From contig JAEDMA010000018.1 in the NCBI GenBank assembly GCA_016295005.1, positions 1 through 17,857 on the forward strand: a stretch of DNA of 17,857 nucleotides, in the 5' to 3' direction. Source of the DNA: Christensenellaceae bacterium (GTDB lineage: Bacteria > Bacillota > Clostridia > Christensenellales > Borkfalkiaceae). Shown here piece by piece: positions 1-5,721 of the stretch. Below the pieces are notes generated by a model. The model worked only from the letters and a program-made list of their open reading frames with translations. It ran no database searches and was not told where the DNA came from. How positions within the stretch are numbered: position 1 is the stretch's first letter; the number at the start of each line of letters is the position of its first letter. Made by a program: the position numbers and the translations under genes.

Positions 1-54
1 TTATGGAGTACAAAAACAAAAACCCGAACCGAAAACGGTTCGGGTTTTTGTTTG
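1..54. repeat. 54-base hairpin repeat, copy 1 (bidirectional terminator)
   Basis: Positions 14-31 and 36-53 form a perfect 18-bp stem with an AAAA loop, A-rich on one side and T-rich on the other, so it can act as an intrinsic terminator in either direction. It lies just downstream of the minus-strand two-gene cassette. The whole 54 bases recur at 1050-1103 with two substitutions, including 13 bases outside the stem. The repeat may extend left past the window edge. To the right the match stops abruptly at 54. Confidence 0.8.
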
Positions 55-63
55 TCAAAGAGT

Positions 64-106
64 GACCAAAAGGTACATTTTCAAGGTAAGTACGACTAAA
101 AGGTAC
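64..106. repeat. Spaced 13-base direct repeat, possible insertion sequence end
   Basis: GACCAAAAGGTAC (64-76) and GACTAAAAGGTAC (94-106) repeat with a 30-base period and one mismatch. Multiple short direct repeats containing GGTAC next to a TG dinucleotide (53-54) resemble the multiple transposase-binding sites at IS21-family ends. That comparison is from memory and weak. No transposase gene and no second end are visible, so at best this is a relic. Confidence 0.35.
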
Positions 107-126
107 GTGCGACCGACTTCCGATAA

Positions 127-393
127 TCAATTATTGATCCGATTATCCGTCAATATACCAAACGCATATGATGATCCGATAATTCTATGGTTGAATTCTT
201 TTTTGTTTCCGTGAATCAACAACAGAGCTTTTTCAAATAGATTTTTCGACATAATCCACTTACCGTCACCGTCTCGGATAGGTTGAATATTGTTTTCATT
301 AATGAATTCATATGTATACGGTAAACCGGATACCGTATAAAATGTTTCACCCTCAAACTCTTTCATTCTTTTCCATATTGCTTCGATGTTCAT
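127..393 (-). CDS. Small conserved hypothetical protein (88 aa)
   Basis: Function not recognised. The protein is soluble, with no signal peptide or membrane segment. Its pattern is an EGETFYT stretch near residues 14-20, GLPYTYEF near 23-30, a central region ending in a predicted helix (KNLFEKALLLI), and a C-terminal GSSYAFGILTD. This resembles a small domain family of Clostridia genomes that I cannot name. The start is well supported: GGAGGT lies 6 bases upstream of the ATG. The gene follows the 126-residue gene after a 23-base gap on the same strand, so the two are probably co-transcribed from the promoter at 818-846 and terminated by the hairpin at 14-53. The setting between duplicated terminator segments and beside an IS-like end and tRNA fragments suggests acquired cargo. 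Confidence 0.75.
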   Translation of the reverse strand: MNIEAIWKRMKEFEGETFYTVSGLPYTYEFINENNIQPIRDGDGKWIMSKNLFEKALLLIHGNKKEFNHRIIGSSYAFGILTDNRINN

Positions 394-416
394 ATTTTTA
401 CCTCCATTTTGATTTT

Positions 417-797
417 TTAATAAAATCCTTTTTCAAAAACAACATATTCAGATAGCAAATTTACTTCTACCGTTTTATATCCAACTTTTAACCAACTGCA
501 AGCTAAAGATTGCGAAGTTGAGTTTGCCCAATTTGCTCTATGCGTTCTCGCAGAGTACGGCAAAGGACTGCCGATAATTTTTTCGATTTCTGCAAACGTC
601 AGTTTTATTCGTTCAAAATTGGATTTTTCAAGATACAAAGTCAAAGCTCTATACTTGTGCCCTCCGGTAATCTCCTCGCCCTTTCCGGCGTTTCCTATAG
701 ACGCCTGATTTGTTTTAACTTCTTCAAGTTTTGCGACTTTTTCTTCAAGCGTTTTAATTCGGTCAAGCAACTCAATTATTATATTATCATAATTCAT
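417..797 (-). CDS. Coiled-coil protein with DUF7662-like C-terminal domain (126 aa)
   Basis: Two parts are visible. Residues 5-28 form a heptad-rich helix (LLDRIKTLEEKVAKLEE) likely to make a coiled coil. After a Gly/Ala/Thr linker (29-47), residues 48-124 carry KYRALTLYL, an LTFAEIEKIIG stretch, LPYSAR, NWANS, and a closing WLKVGYKTVEVNL...VVF. That order of motifs matches a small domain I recall as DUF7662, of unknown function; the name is from memory. The start was set at 797, not the in-frame ATG at 827, because AAGGAGGAG lies directly upstream of 797 and the -10 box at 818-823 places transcription initiation downstream of 827. First gene of a two-gene unit with the 88-residue protein. 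A role in mobile-element biology or defence is only guessed from context. Confidence 0.8.
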   Translation of the reverse strand: MNYDNIIIELLDRIKTLEEKVAKLEEVKTNQASIGNAGKGEEITGGHKYRALTLYLEKSNFERIKLTFAEIEKIIGSPLPYSARTHRANWANSTSQSLACSWLKVGYKTVEVNLLSEYVVFEKGFY

Positions 798-817
798 TTT
801 TCTCCTCCTTTTGCTAT

Positions 818-846
818 ATTGTATCACATGAAATTAATTTTGTCAA
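818..846 (-). promoter_or_regulatory. Sigma-70-type promoter of the two-gene cassette
   Basis: On the minus strand TTGACA (846-841) and TACAAT (823-818) are separated by exactly 17 bases. Initiation is expected near 811, about 14 bases before the start codon at 797. This is one of the two best consensus promoters in the window and gives the cassette its own expression. Confidence 0.85.
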
Positions 847-930
847 TACATTTAACTACTTTTTTCTATATTTTATTACTTTTTCATATGTTTCAATAAG
901 AATGACTTAACTTATGATTTTCATTTATGC

Positions 931-970
931 AAAAAAATACAACCTTTGTCTTGGTAGACAAAAGTTGTAT
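931..970 (-). terminator. Intrinsic terminator downstream of the tRNA 3'-end fragment
   Basis: Positions 937-950 pair with 957-970 (14 bp, one G-U in minus-strand RNA, 6-base loop). On the minus strand this is followed by a run of seven T residues (937-931). It sits only 7 bases after the CCA end of the fragment at 977-1003, the layout expected after a tRNA gene. Confidence 0.8.
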
Positions 971-976
971 CTTTCG

Positions 977-1003
977 TGGTAGCCCCACGGAGTCGCATCT
1001 CCG
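977..1003 (-). pseudogene. tRNA-Glu 3'-end fragment (acceptor 3' strand, T-arm and CCA)
   Basis: The 16 bases 977-992 are identical to 1102-1117 of the intact tRNA-Glu (CCA, discriminator A, acceptor 3' strand, T-stem 3' strand). The opposite T-stem strand CTCCG-complement is also present at 999-1003, so the T-stem can form, but the loop is a six-base ATGCGA instead of the canonical seven-base TTCGAGT. No matching 5' acceptor strand, D-arm or anticodon arm is found before the upstream terminator, so it is not a complete tRNA. It could be a scar from element integration at the tRNA 3' end, or part of a structured RNA: GTAGTC and GGCTAC can close an outer stem around the T-like hairpin. Confidence 0.6.
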
Positions 1004-1049
1004 TCAAAGACTACGATGGCTTTCAGCCGAACTGAAAAGTCCGAGTGCG

Positions 1050-1103
1050 TTATGGAGTACAAAAACAAAAACCCGAACCGTAAACGGTTCAGGTTTTTGT
1101 TTG
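1050..1103. repeat. 54-base hairpin repeat, copy 2; terminator of tRNA-Glu
   Basis: Near-identical to positions 1-54 (differences at 1081 and 1091). Stem 1063-1080 with 1085-1102; the substitution at 1091 leaves a G-U pair in minus-strand RNA but a C-A mismatch in plus-strand RNA, so this copy best serves the minus-strand tRNA-Glu whose CCA end it directly adjoins. The shared bases 1050-1062 lie outside the stem and show that a segment was duplicated, not merely that two terminators look alike. Confidence 0.8.
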
Positions 1104-1176
1104 GTAGCCCCACGGAGACTCGAACTCCGGATTCGGCCTTGAGAGGGCCGCGTCTTAACCGCTTGACCATGAGGCC
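1102..1176 (-). tRNA. tRNA-Glu (anticodon CTC)
   Basis: The reverse complement folds as a standard cloverleaf. The acceptor GGCCTCA pairs with TGGGGCT with a terminal G-U. A short D-arm closes with GTC/GAC. The anticodon stem CGGCC/GGCCG holds loop CTCTCAA with CTC at 34-36, and the T-stem CGGAG/CTCCG holds loop TTCGAGT. The discriminator is A and CCA is encoded. CTC reads GAG only, so this is normally a secondary Glu isoacceptor. It is transcribed from the promoter at 1196-1224 and terminated at 1063-1102. Confidence 0.95.
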
Positions 1177-1195
1177 TTTTATTTATCGCTAACAT

Positions 1196-1224
1196 ATTCT
1201 ATCATATTAAGATAATAAAAGCAA
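1196..1224 (-). promoter_or_regulatory. tRNA-Glu promoter
   Basis: Minus-strand TTGCTT (1224-1219), 17-base spacer, TAGAAT (1201-1196). Initiation is expected near 1189, giving a 5' leader of roughly 13 bases before the tRNA. The same TTGCTT -35 box is used at 8435. Confidence 0.7.
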
Positions 1225-1483
1225 ACGTTTTAACAAAAAATTCGCCCGCTCGTGCCGACGGAAAAGAAAATAATAACCCGTTTTGTAAACAGGCGAAAAC
1301 CGTCGCGCTGTGCGGTCTGCATCTCTTATTAAGCGATCGGAATGAACAACGACCAAGAGCACCGCTCTCGCATAACGCAGGATCTTCTTTAATATTATAA
1401 TGTGGATTTTTTTTGCTTTTCCTATCGAACACAGCAGGTTAAAAATATTGTAGCAAACATAAGGGAATAAATCAAATAAAATA
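1225..1483. other. Gene-free spacer between tRNA-Glu and comEC
   Basis: Together with its flanking promoters this 368-base gap (1177-1544) has no convincing coding region. The minus-strand reading frame 1202-1432 overlaps the tRNA promoter, has no ribosome site and an unnatural composition. The only small structure seen is AGAGC/GCTCT around 1354-1366. No riboswitch or RNA family was recognised. Confidence 0.5.
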
Positions 1484-1512
1484 TTGACTATTTAAGTAAA
1501 ATAACGTAAAAT
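1484..1512 (+). promoter_or_regulatory. comEC promoter
   Basis: TTGACT (1484-1489), 17-base spacer, TAAAAT (1507-1512). Expected initiation near 1519 gives a leader of about 26 bases to the comEC start. Confidence 0.8.
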
Positions 1513-1544
1513 TCATAAGGAAATATTTTTACCGAAGAAAGTTT

Positions 1545-3698
1545 ATGAGAAAGGAAAGGACGATAAATTTCAGACCCGCGCTGTTTATCGCGACGGGATG
1601 TATACTGGGAATAACGGACGCTTTTTATTTAGCGAGCGGGGCGATCGCGACTGCGATTGTTATAGCCGTTTGTTCGCTTATTATTGTTGCGTCGGTTTTC
1701 TTTCTTGTCGGCGCTAAAGATATCGTTAAAAAGTTTTTTGTTTACACGGTATTATTCTCTTTTGCCTTTATATCTTGCGGTTTGAACTTCTATTGTCTTT
1801 ATACCGATTACGAGAACGCCGACTTAAACGGCGGAACGTTTATCGCGGTATGTCGGGTTGACGAAGTTAAAAACTATGACGGCGGACAAAGGCTTGTCGT
1901 ATCCGATTTAAAACTTAAAGGTAACAGGGAAATAGCTTCCGGGTACAAAGCGCTTTTGTCGGTATTCGGCGACAGCGATTACGATTTAGGCGATAAGTTG
2001 ACATTTAAAGGAACGTTTTACGACAGGGGCGCGTTTTATAACGCTAACTATTCCGCTTCTTACGTTGCGGATAAAATAAAGTACACCGTACTCTTAAACG
2101 CAGAGGCCGTCACTTTGCTTTCGAGTGAGCCGACTTTGTTTGAGAAATCGAATATGTATTTACGAGACGGCTTAAAAGAAGGTCTTGACAAGGACGAATT
2201 TTCCGTGGCTTACGCATTAATTTGCGGTAATTCGTTGTTTATGGATGAAGATTTGCTCACGAATTTCAGAAATACAGGTATCGCGCATATTTTTGCGGTA
2301 TCCGGGTTGCATATAGGATTTCTTTCTGCAGTGTTGAACTTCGTGTTCGATAAACTTAAAACCAGAAGAATAATAAAATTCCTGGCAATACCGCCGACGT
2401 TGTTTTTCTATTCCGGCATTTGCGGATTTACGGCTTCTTCTGTAAGAGCGGCTATAATGGCCACGGTAATGTTGTTCGCTACGATTACGGGAAGAAAGTA
2501 CGACGGATTATCTTCCGTTTCGATTGCGGCGATTATCGTTCTCGCAATCTTCCCATCGCAACTATTTTGCGTCGGTTTCCAACTTTCGTTCGGAATAGTT
2601 CTCGGAATTATAGTTCTTGCAAAAAGGATATCAAGGCTGTTGAGATTTTTGCCTCGTAAACTCGCCGACTCTTTGGGTGTCGTATTCTCCGCTCAGTTGG
2701 TAAGTATACCTATAATGTTGCAGACTTTCGGCTCGTTTTCTTGCATATCGGTACTAATAAACTTGTTGTTCGTGCCGTTTGTCGGCGTTGTTTACGTATT
2801 TATTCTGGTAGCGAATTTAATCGGAAGCGTTTTCGGAATAACGCGTATCACTTTGTTTATTCCAAATTACGCGCTTAAAGTTATAATCGCCGCCGTAAAT
2901 TCTTTCGATTTCAGTATTTTCAAAATCGTCGGTATTGCTTTCGGTTTGTTTATGATTACTTACTTTATGGCATTGTTCGTATTGTCTGATAAAGTAAACG
3001 CTAAAAAATTTATTAAAATAAGTTTGTCGTCAGTATTGTTTTCCGTTACGGTGGCAGGATCTGTTTTGTTCGATTATTGTGTGACGCAAATACCGAAATA
3101 TTGCGTAATCGGGTCCGATACGATAAACGCCGTCTGCCTTTATGAAAAGAACGAAACGACGCTTGTTGTTTCTTATGCGAACGACGACTTTCGGACAAAT
3201 CGTTTGGAAACGGCAATGCGATCGTTGAACGTAAGCAAAATAAACAACGTTGTAATATTAAACAACTCCGAGGGAATCGACGTTCAGAGATTTATTTCGA
3301 AAATATACTCGCTTACGCGTTTTGACACGGTTTATTGTTTCGCAGACGATGAAACGGCGAATATGCTAAGGTTGACTTTCAGAAATAATAAATTCGTGTT
3401 TGTCGGCGGCGGCGACGTTTTAACCGAAACGGGAAATTATAATATCGGATTTAATTCCGATGGTTATATGGCTAAAATAGAATACGAAGAGAAAGAAATT
3501 GCCGTTTTCGGTAAACTCGAAGATAATACCCGTCCGATTAAGGAACTTCCCGACGACTACGACGGCGTTATAATTGCATGGGATTATCTTTCCGTGATGA
3601 AAACGTTATATAAAAAGTCGGAAATAATTTCTTTTACGAGAAACGTAAATTATAAAGATGCCGAAAGGGGAGGCAATCTTTTAAGTTATTTAAGATAA
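1545..3698 (+). CDS. comEC: ComEC/Rec2-family DNA uptake channel protein
   Basis: ComEC forms the inner-membrane channel through which single-stranded DNA enters during transformation. Residues 10-60 hold the first membrane segments, about 65-200 the extracytoplasmic DUF4131/OB-like part, and 220-510 the polytopic Competence domain with its signature FAVSGLHIG (250-258) and GFTASSVRAAIM (294-305). Residues 516-717 occupy the place of the metallo-beta-lactamase-like nuclease domain, but the region is short and contains no histidine, so the HxHxDH metal site is absent. Length (717) is near the family norm. The ribosome site is weak (GAAGAAAG upstream). The gene is followed by holA, as in Bacillus subtilis comEC-yqeN. 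Whether the cell is transformable cannot be judged; no other com gene is in the window. Confidence 0.93.
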   Translation: MRKERTINFRPALFIATGCILGITDAFYLASGAIATAIVIAVCSLIIVASVFFLVGAKDIVKKFFVYTVLFSFAFISCGLNFYCLYTDYENADLNGGTFIAVCRVDEVKNYDGGQRLVVSDLKLKGNREIASGYKALLSVFGDSDYDLGDKLTFKGTFYDRGAFYNANYSASYVADKIKYTVLLNAEAVTLLSSEPTLFEKSNMYLRDGLKEGLDKDEFSVAYALICGNSLFMDEDLLTNFRNTGIAHIFAVSGLHIGFLSAVLNFVFDKLKTRRIIKFLAIPPTLFFYSGICGFTASSVRAAIMATVMLFATITGRKYDGLSSVSIAAIIVLAIFPSQLFCVGFQLSFGIVLGIIVLAKRISRLLRFLPRKLADSLGVVFSAQLVSIPIMLQTFGSFSCISVLINLLFVPFVGVVYVFILVANLIGSVFGITRITLFIPNYALKVIIAAVNSFDFSIFKIVGIAFGLFMITYFMALFVLSDKVNAKKFIKISLSSVLFSVTVAGSVLFDYCVTQIPKYCVIGSDTINAVCLYEKNETTLVVSYANDDFRTNRLETAMRSLNVSKINNVVILNNSEGIDVQRFISKIYSLTRFDTVYCFADDETANMLRLTFRNNKFVFVGGGDVLTETGNYNIGFNSDGYMAKIEYEEKEIAVFGKLEDNTRPIKELPDDYDGVIIAWDYLSVMKTLYKKSEIISFTRNVNYKDAERGGNLLSYLR

Positions 3699-3723
3699 AT
3701 AGCGGGAATAAAATAATATATGG

Positions 3724-3752
3724 TTGCAAAATTTGTTGAGAAATGATAATAT
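3724..3752 (+). promoter_or_regulatory. Possible promoter before holA
   Basis: TTGCAA (3724-3729) is followed at 17 bases by TAATAT (3747-3752); GATAAT at 3745-3750 is an alternative -10 box at 15-base spacing. It lies in the 72-base comEC-holA gap and could start a holA-to-malic-enzyme transcript. Read-through from comEC is equally possible because no terminator is seen between them. Confidence 0.4.
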
Positions 3753-3770
3753 AAATCAAAAGGGAAAACT

Positions 3771-4739
3771 ATGAAATTCACTCAACTCAAAAACTCGTTG
3801 AACGATGGCGAAAGTTCATCGATATATCTTTTGGAAGGTGAAGACGATTATTTTAAACACAAATCGTTAAAACTGATAATAGATAAGTTTTTGTCCGAGC
3901 CGACTTTTAATTATGCCGAATTTGACGGCAACGGATTGGATATGTCTGCGTTGACGGCGTCGCTTTCCGCGGTTCCTTTGATGAGCGAAAAAAGAATAAC
4001 CGCGGTAAAAAATTTTTATCCGACGAAAGACGTTTTGAGGGGAGATTTTAAGAATTTTCTCGAAAATCCGCCTTCGGACGAAATTTTGATAATATCGAAC
4101 GATAAAGCGTCCGAACCGTTGAAAAAGTTTACGAGCGTTACGGTCGTTGATTGCGGCAAAGAAGACGCCTCGGTGTTAAGTCGATGGGTTATCGGCGAGT
4201 GCGGTAAAAACAGCGTGACGACAGATAGGCAAACTGCCGAGCTTATATGCGAGTATTGTTTATGCGATATGACGCGTATCGAAACGGAAACGGAAAAACT
4301 GATAGACTACGCGGGAAAAGGCGGCGTTATAACCGCCGAAACCGTGGAACTGTTAGTAAATCGGGATAACGAGTACAAGATATACGAAATGACCGATTGT
4401 ATAGGGAAACGCAGGAATTCTGCCGCAATCGAAATTATAAAAGAGATGCTTTCCAAAGGCGAAACCGCACAACGAATAACGGTAAGCATATATAACTATT
4501 TCAGAAGGCTTTTGCATATAGCTATCAGCGATAAATCGGATAAAGAACTCTCGGAATTGTTCGGAGTTAAAGAATACGCCGTAAAAAAGACGAGGGAACA
4601 AGCGAAAATGTTCAGAAAAAAGTCCCTTAAATTCGCGGTGGATTTTTTATCGGATTCGGATTATAAAGTAAAAAGCGGCGTTACCGACGCCGATGAAAAT
4701 ATGTGGCTTTCTTTTTTCGAAATAGTAAATAAAGCGTAA
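3771..4739 (+). CDS. holA: DNA polymerase III subunit delta
   Basis: The delta subunit of the clamp loader opens the beta sliding clamp so it can be placed on DNA. The protein has the expected three-part layout: an N-terminal AAA+-like domain opening with IYLLEGEDDYFK (about 18-29), a short central lid domain, and an all-helical C-terminal domain that packs in the clamp-loader collar. The 322-residue length fits the family (about 330-350). Delta subunits lack a functional Walker A, and none is seen here. The start has AGGG six bases upstream. The downstream cdaA start follows after 12 bases, so the two are almost certainly co-transcribed. The position after comEC supports the call. Confidence 0.92.
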   Translation: MKFTQLKNSLNDGESSSIYLLEGEDDYFKHKSLKLIIDKFLSEPTFNYAEFDGNGLDMSALTASLSAVPLMSEKRITAVKNFYPTKDVLRGDFKNFLENPPSDEILIISNDKASEPLKKFTSVTVVDCGKEDASVLSRWVIGECGKNSVTTDRQTAELICEYCLCDMTRIETETEKLIDYAGKGGVITAETVELLVNRDNEYKIYEMTDCIGKRRNSAAIEIIKEMLSKGETAQRITVSIYNYFRRLLHIAISDKSDKELSELFGVKEYAVKKTREQAKMFRKKSLKFAVDFLSDSDYKVKSGVTDADENMWLSFFEIVNKA

Positions 4740-4751
4740 CGGAGATAAAAA

Positions 4752-5561
4752 ATGGACAATTTTATTGAATTTTTCAACAAGTTTATCGGAAAAATGCAAA
4801 CGGACGTGTTGTTTGCGGTAATGACTTGCGTATGTTTCGTGTTTTTTCTCGTTTATTACTTTTTGTTGTTTAAAGTCCTTGTGAACAATCGTGCAGGGAA
4901 GCTTATAATGATTTTAAGCGTAATCTTGGTGTTGTTTGCCGCAGTTGCTTCGTTATGTCTGCCTTATTTAAGGAGTGTGTTTATTCTTTTCCCGATGGCG
5001 ACAGGCGTTGTTACCGTCAGTTTGTTCGCCGTGGAAATAAAAAGAATATTATGGTCTAAAAAGACTATAAAAAGCGAAGTAAAGAAAGGCGAAACCAGCG
5101 TCGTGGATGAAAGCCGCATAAAGAAAAATATAGCCGAAATCATAAAAGCGCTTCAGGATATGTCAAAAAATAACGTCGGCGCGATTATAATATTATCGAA
5201 CGGAAATATTCCGAAACAGATAAAAGACAGCGGCGTTACGGTTGACAGCGATATATCCAGCGAACTTATAGAAAGCATATTTTTCCCGAAAACGCCGCTT
5301 CACGACGGCGCTATGATAATAGAAGGGTCTAAAATCGTTGCGGCAGGTTGCTTTTTACCTCTTTCTCAGAATATGGATTCTCTTCCTAAAGATTTGGGAA
5401 CAAGGCATAGAGCAGGTATAGGAATTACCGAAAATATAGACGTAATTTCTTTAATCGTTTCCGAAGAAACGGGTATTATTTCCGTTGCGAGCGCGGGTAA
5501 AATAACGAGATATGCAGATATTAACAAACTTAAAGATGTTTTAGGTAACTACTACTGGTAA
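4752..5561 (+). CDS. cdaA: Diadenylate cyclase CdaA (c-di-AMP synthase)
   Basis: Condenses two ATP into cyclic di-AMP, the second messenger that controls potassium and osmolyte balance and cell-wall integrity in Bacillota. Three hydrophobic helices (about 17-40, 50-70, 75-95) anchor it in the membrane. The DAC domain follows a short helical linker, with catalytic motifs DGA (185-187) and RHRAG (218-222) both intact, and a final ETGIISVA. Length 269 is typical of CdaA rather than DisA. The start has GGAG eight bases upstream. The usual partners cdaR (ybbR) and glmM are not next to it. Instead it follows holA and precedes a tiny membrane protein gene whose ribosome site overlaps the cdaA stop codon. 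Confidence 0.95.
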   Translation: MDNFIEFFNKFIGKMQTDVLFAVMTCVCFVFFLVYYFLLFKVLVNNRAGKLIMILSVILVLFAAVASLCLPYLRSVFILFPMATGVVTVSLFAVEIKRILWSKKTIKSEVKKGETSVVDESRIKKNIAEIIKALQDMSKNNVGAIIILSNGNIPKQIKDSGVTVDSDISSELIESIFFPKTPLHDGAMIIEGSKIVAAGCFLPLSQNMDSLPKDLGTRHRAGIGITENIDVISLIVSEETGIISVASAGKITRYADINKLKDVLGNYYW

Positions 5562-5574
5562 GGAGATTATGAAA

Positions 5575-5718
5575 ATGGGCGAAAACAGAGAATACGAGTA
5601 TAACATAGAAAAAAAAGAAGGCGAAGCAAACGGATTCTGGAAAGGTTTCGGAATTTTCGTTTTGTCCGCAGTTCTTTCAGCTGTTACCGTTATAGTGCTT
5701 TTTACTACCGGTATATAA
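5575..5718 (+). CDS. Small single-pass membrane protein (47 aa) next to cdaA
   Basis: Unrecognised. The N-terminal half (residues 1-20) is strongly charged and acidic, with repeated Glu/Lys/Tyr, and residues 25-43 form one hydrophobic helix, GFGIFVLSAVLSAVTVIVLF, ending four residues before the stop. With an acidic, presumably cytosolic N-terminus it looks like a tail-anchored protein. AAGGAG (5560-5565) overlaps the cdaA stop codon. From it, ATG 5575 lies nine bases away and ATG 5569 (adding Met-Lys) only three, so 5575 was preferred. The gene is tightly placed between cdaA and aspartokinase (three bases to the next start), so it is certainly part of the operon. A regulatory or partner role for membrane-bound CdaA, in place of the missing CdaR, is a speculation from position. 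Confidence 0.75.
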   Translation: MGENREYEYNIEKKEGEANGFWKGFGIFVLSAVLSAVTVIVLFTTGI

Positions 5719-5721
5719 CGA

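Noticed and set aside
798..827. Upstream start of the DUF7662-like gene at 827
   Set aside because: It lies upstream of the expected transcription start and lacks a ribosome site, while 797 has AAGGAGGAG directly before it.
540..899. Plus-strand frame of 119 codons
   Set aside because: Antisense to the 126-residue gene and its promoter, very Phe-rich, no ribosome site.
977..1117. The two 16-base identical tRNA ends as a functional attL/attR pair
   Set aside because: Only about 110 bases lie between them, with no recombinase; a working integrated element is excluded, though a relic is possible.
925..1195. Overlapping reading frames on both strands (81, 71 and 63 codons)
   Set aside because: They run through the tRNA-Glu, its fragment and two terminators, and have no ribosome sites; they are shadows of RNA genes.
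1202..1432. Minus-strand 76-codon frame before comEC
   Set aside because: It ends in the tRNA-Glu promoter region, has no ribosome site and no recognisable domain.
5562..5721. Lysine riboswitch before aspartokinase
   Set aside because: The short space is filled by a small coding gene and no structured leader can fit.
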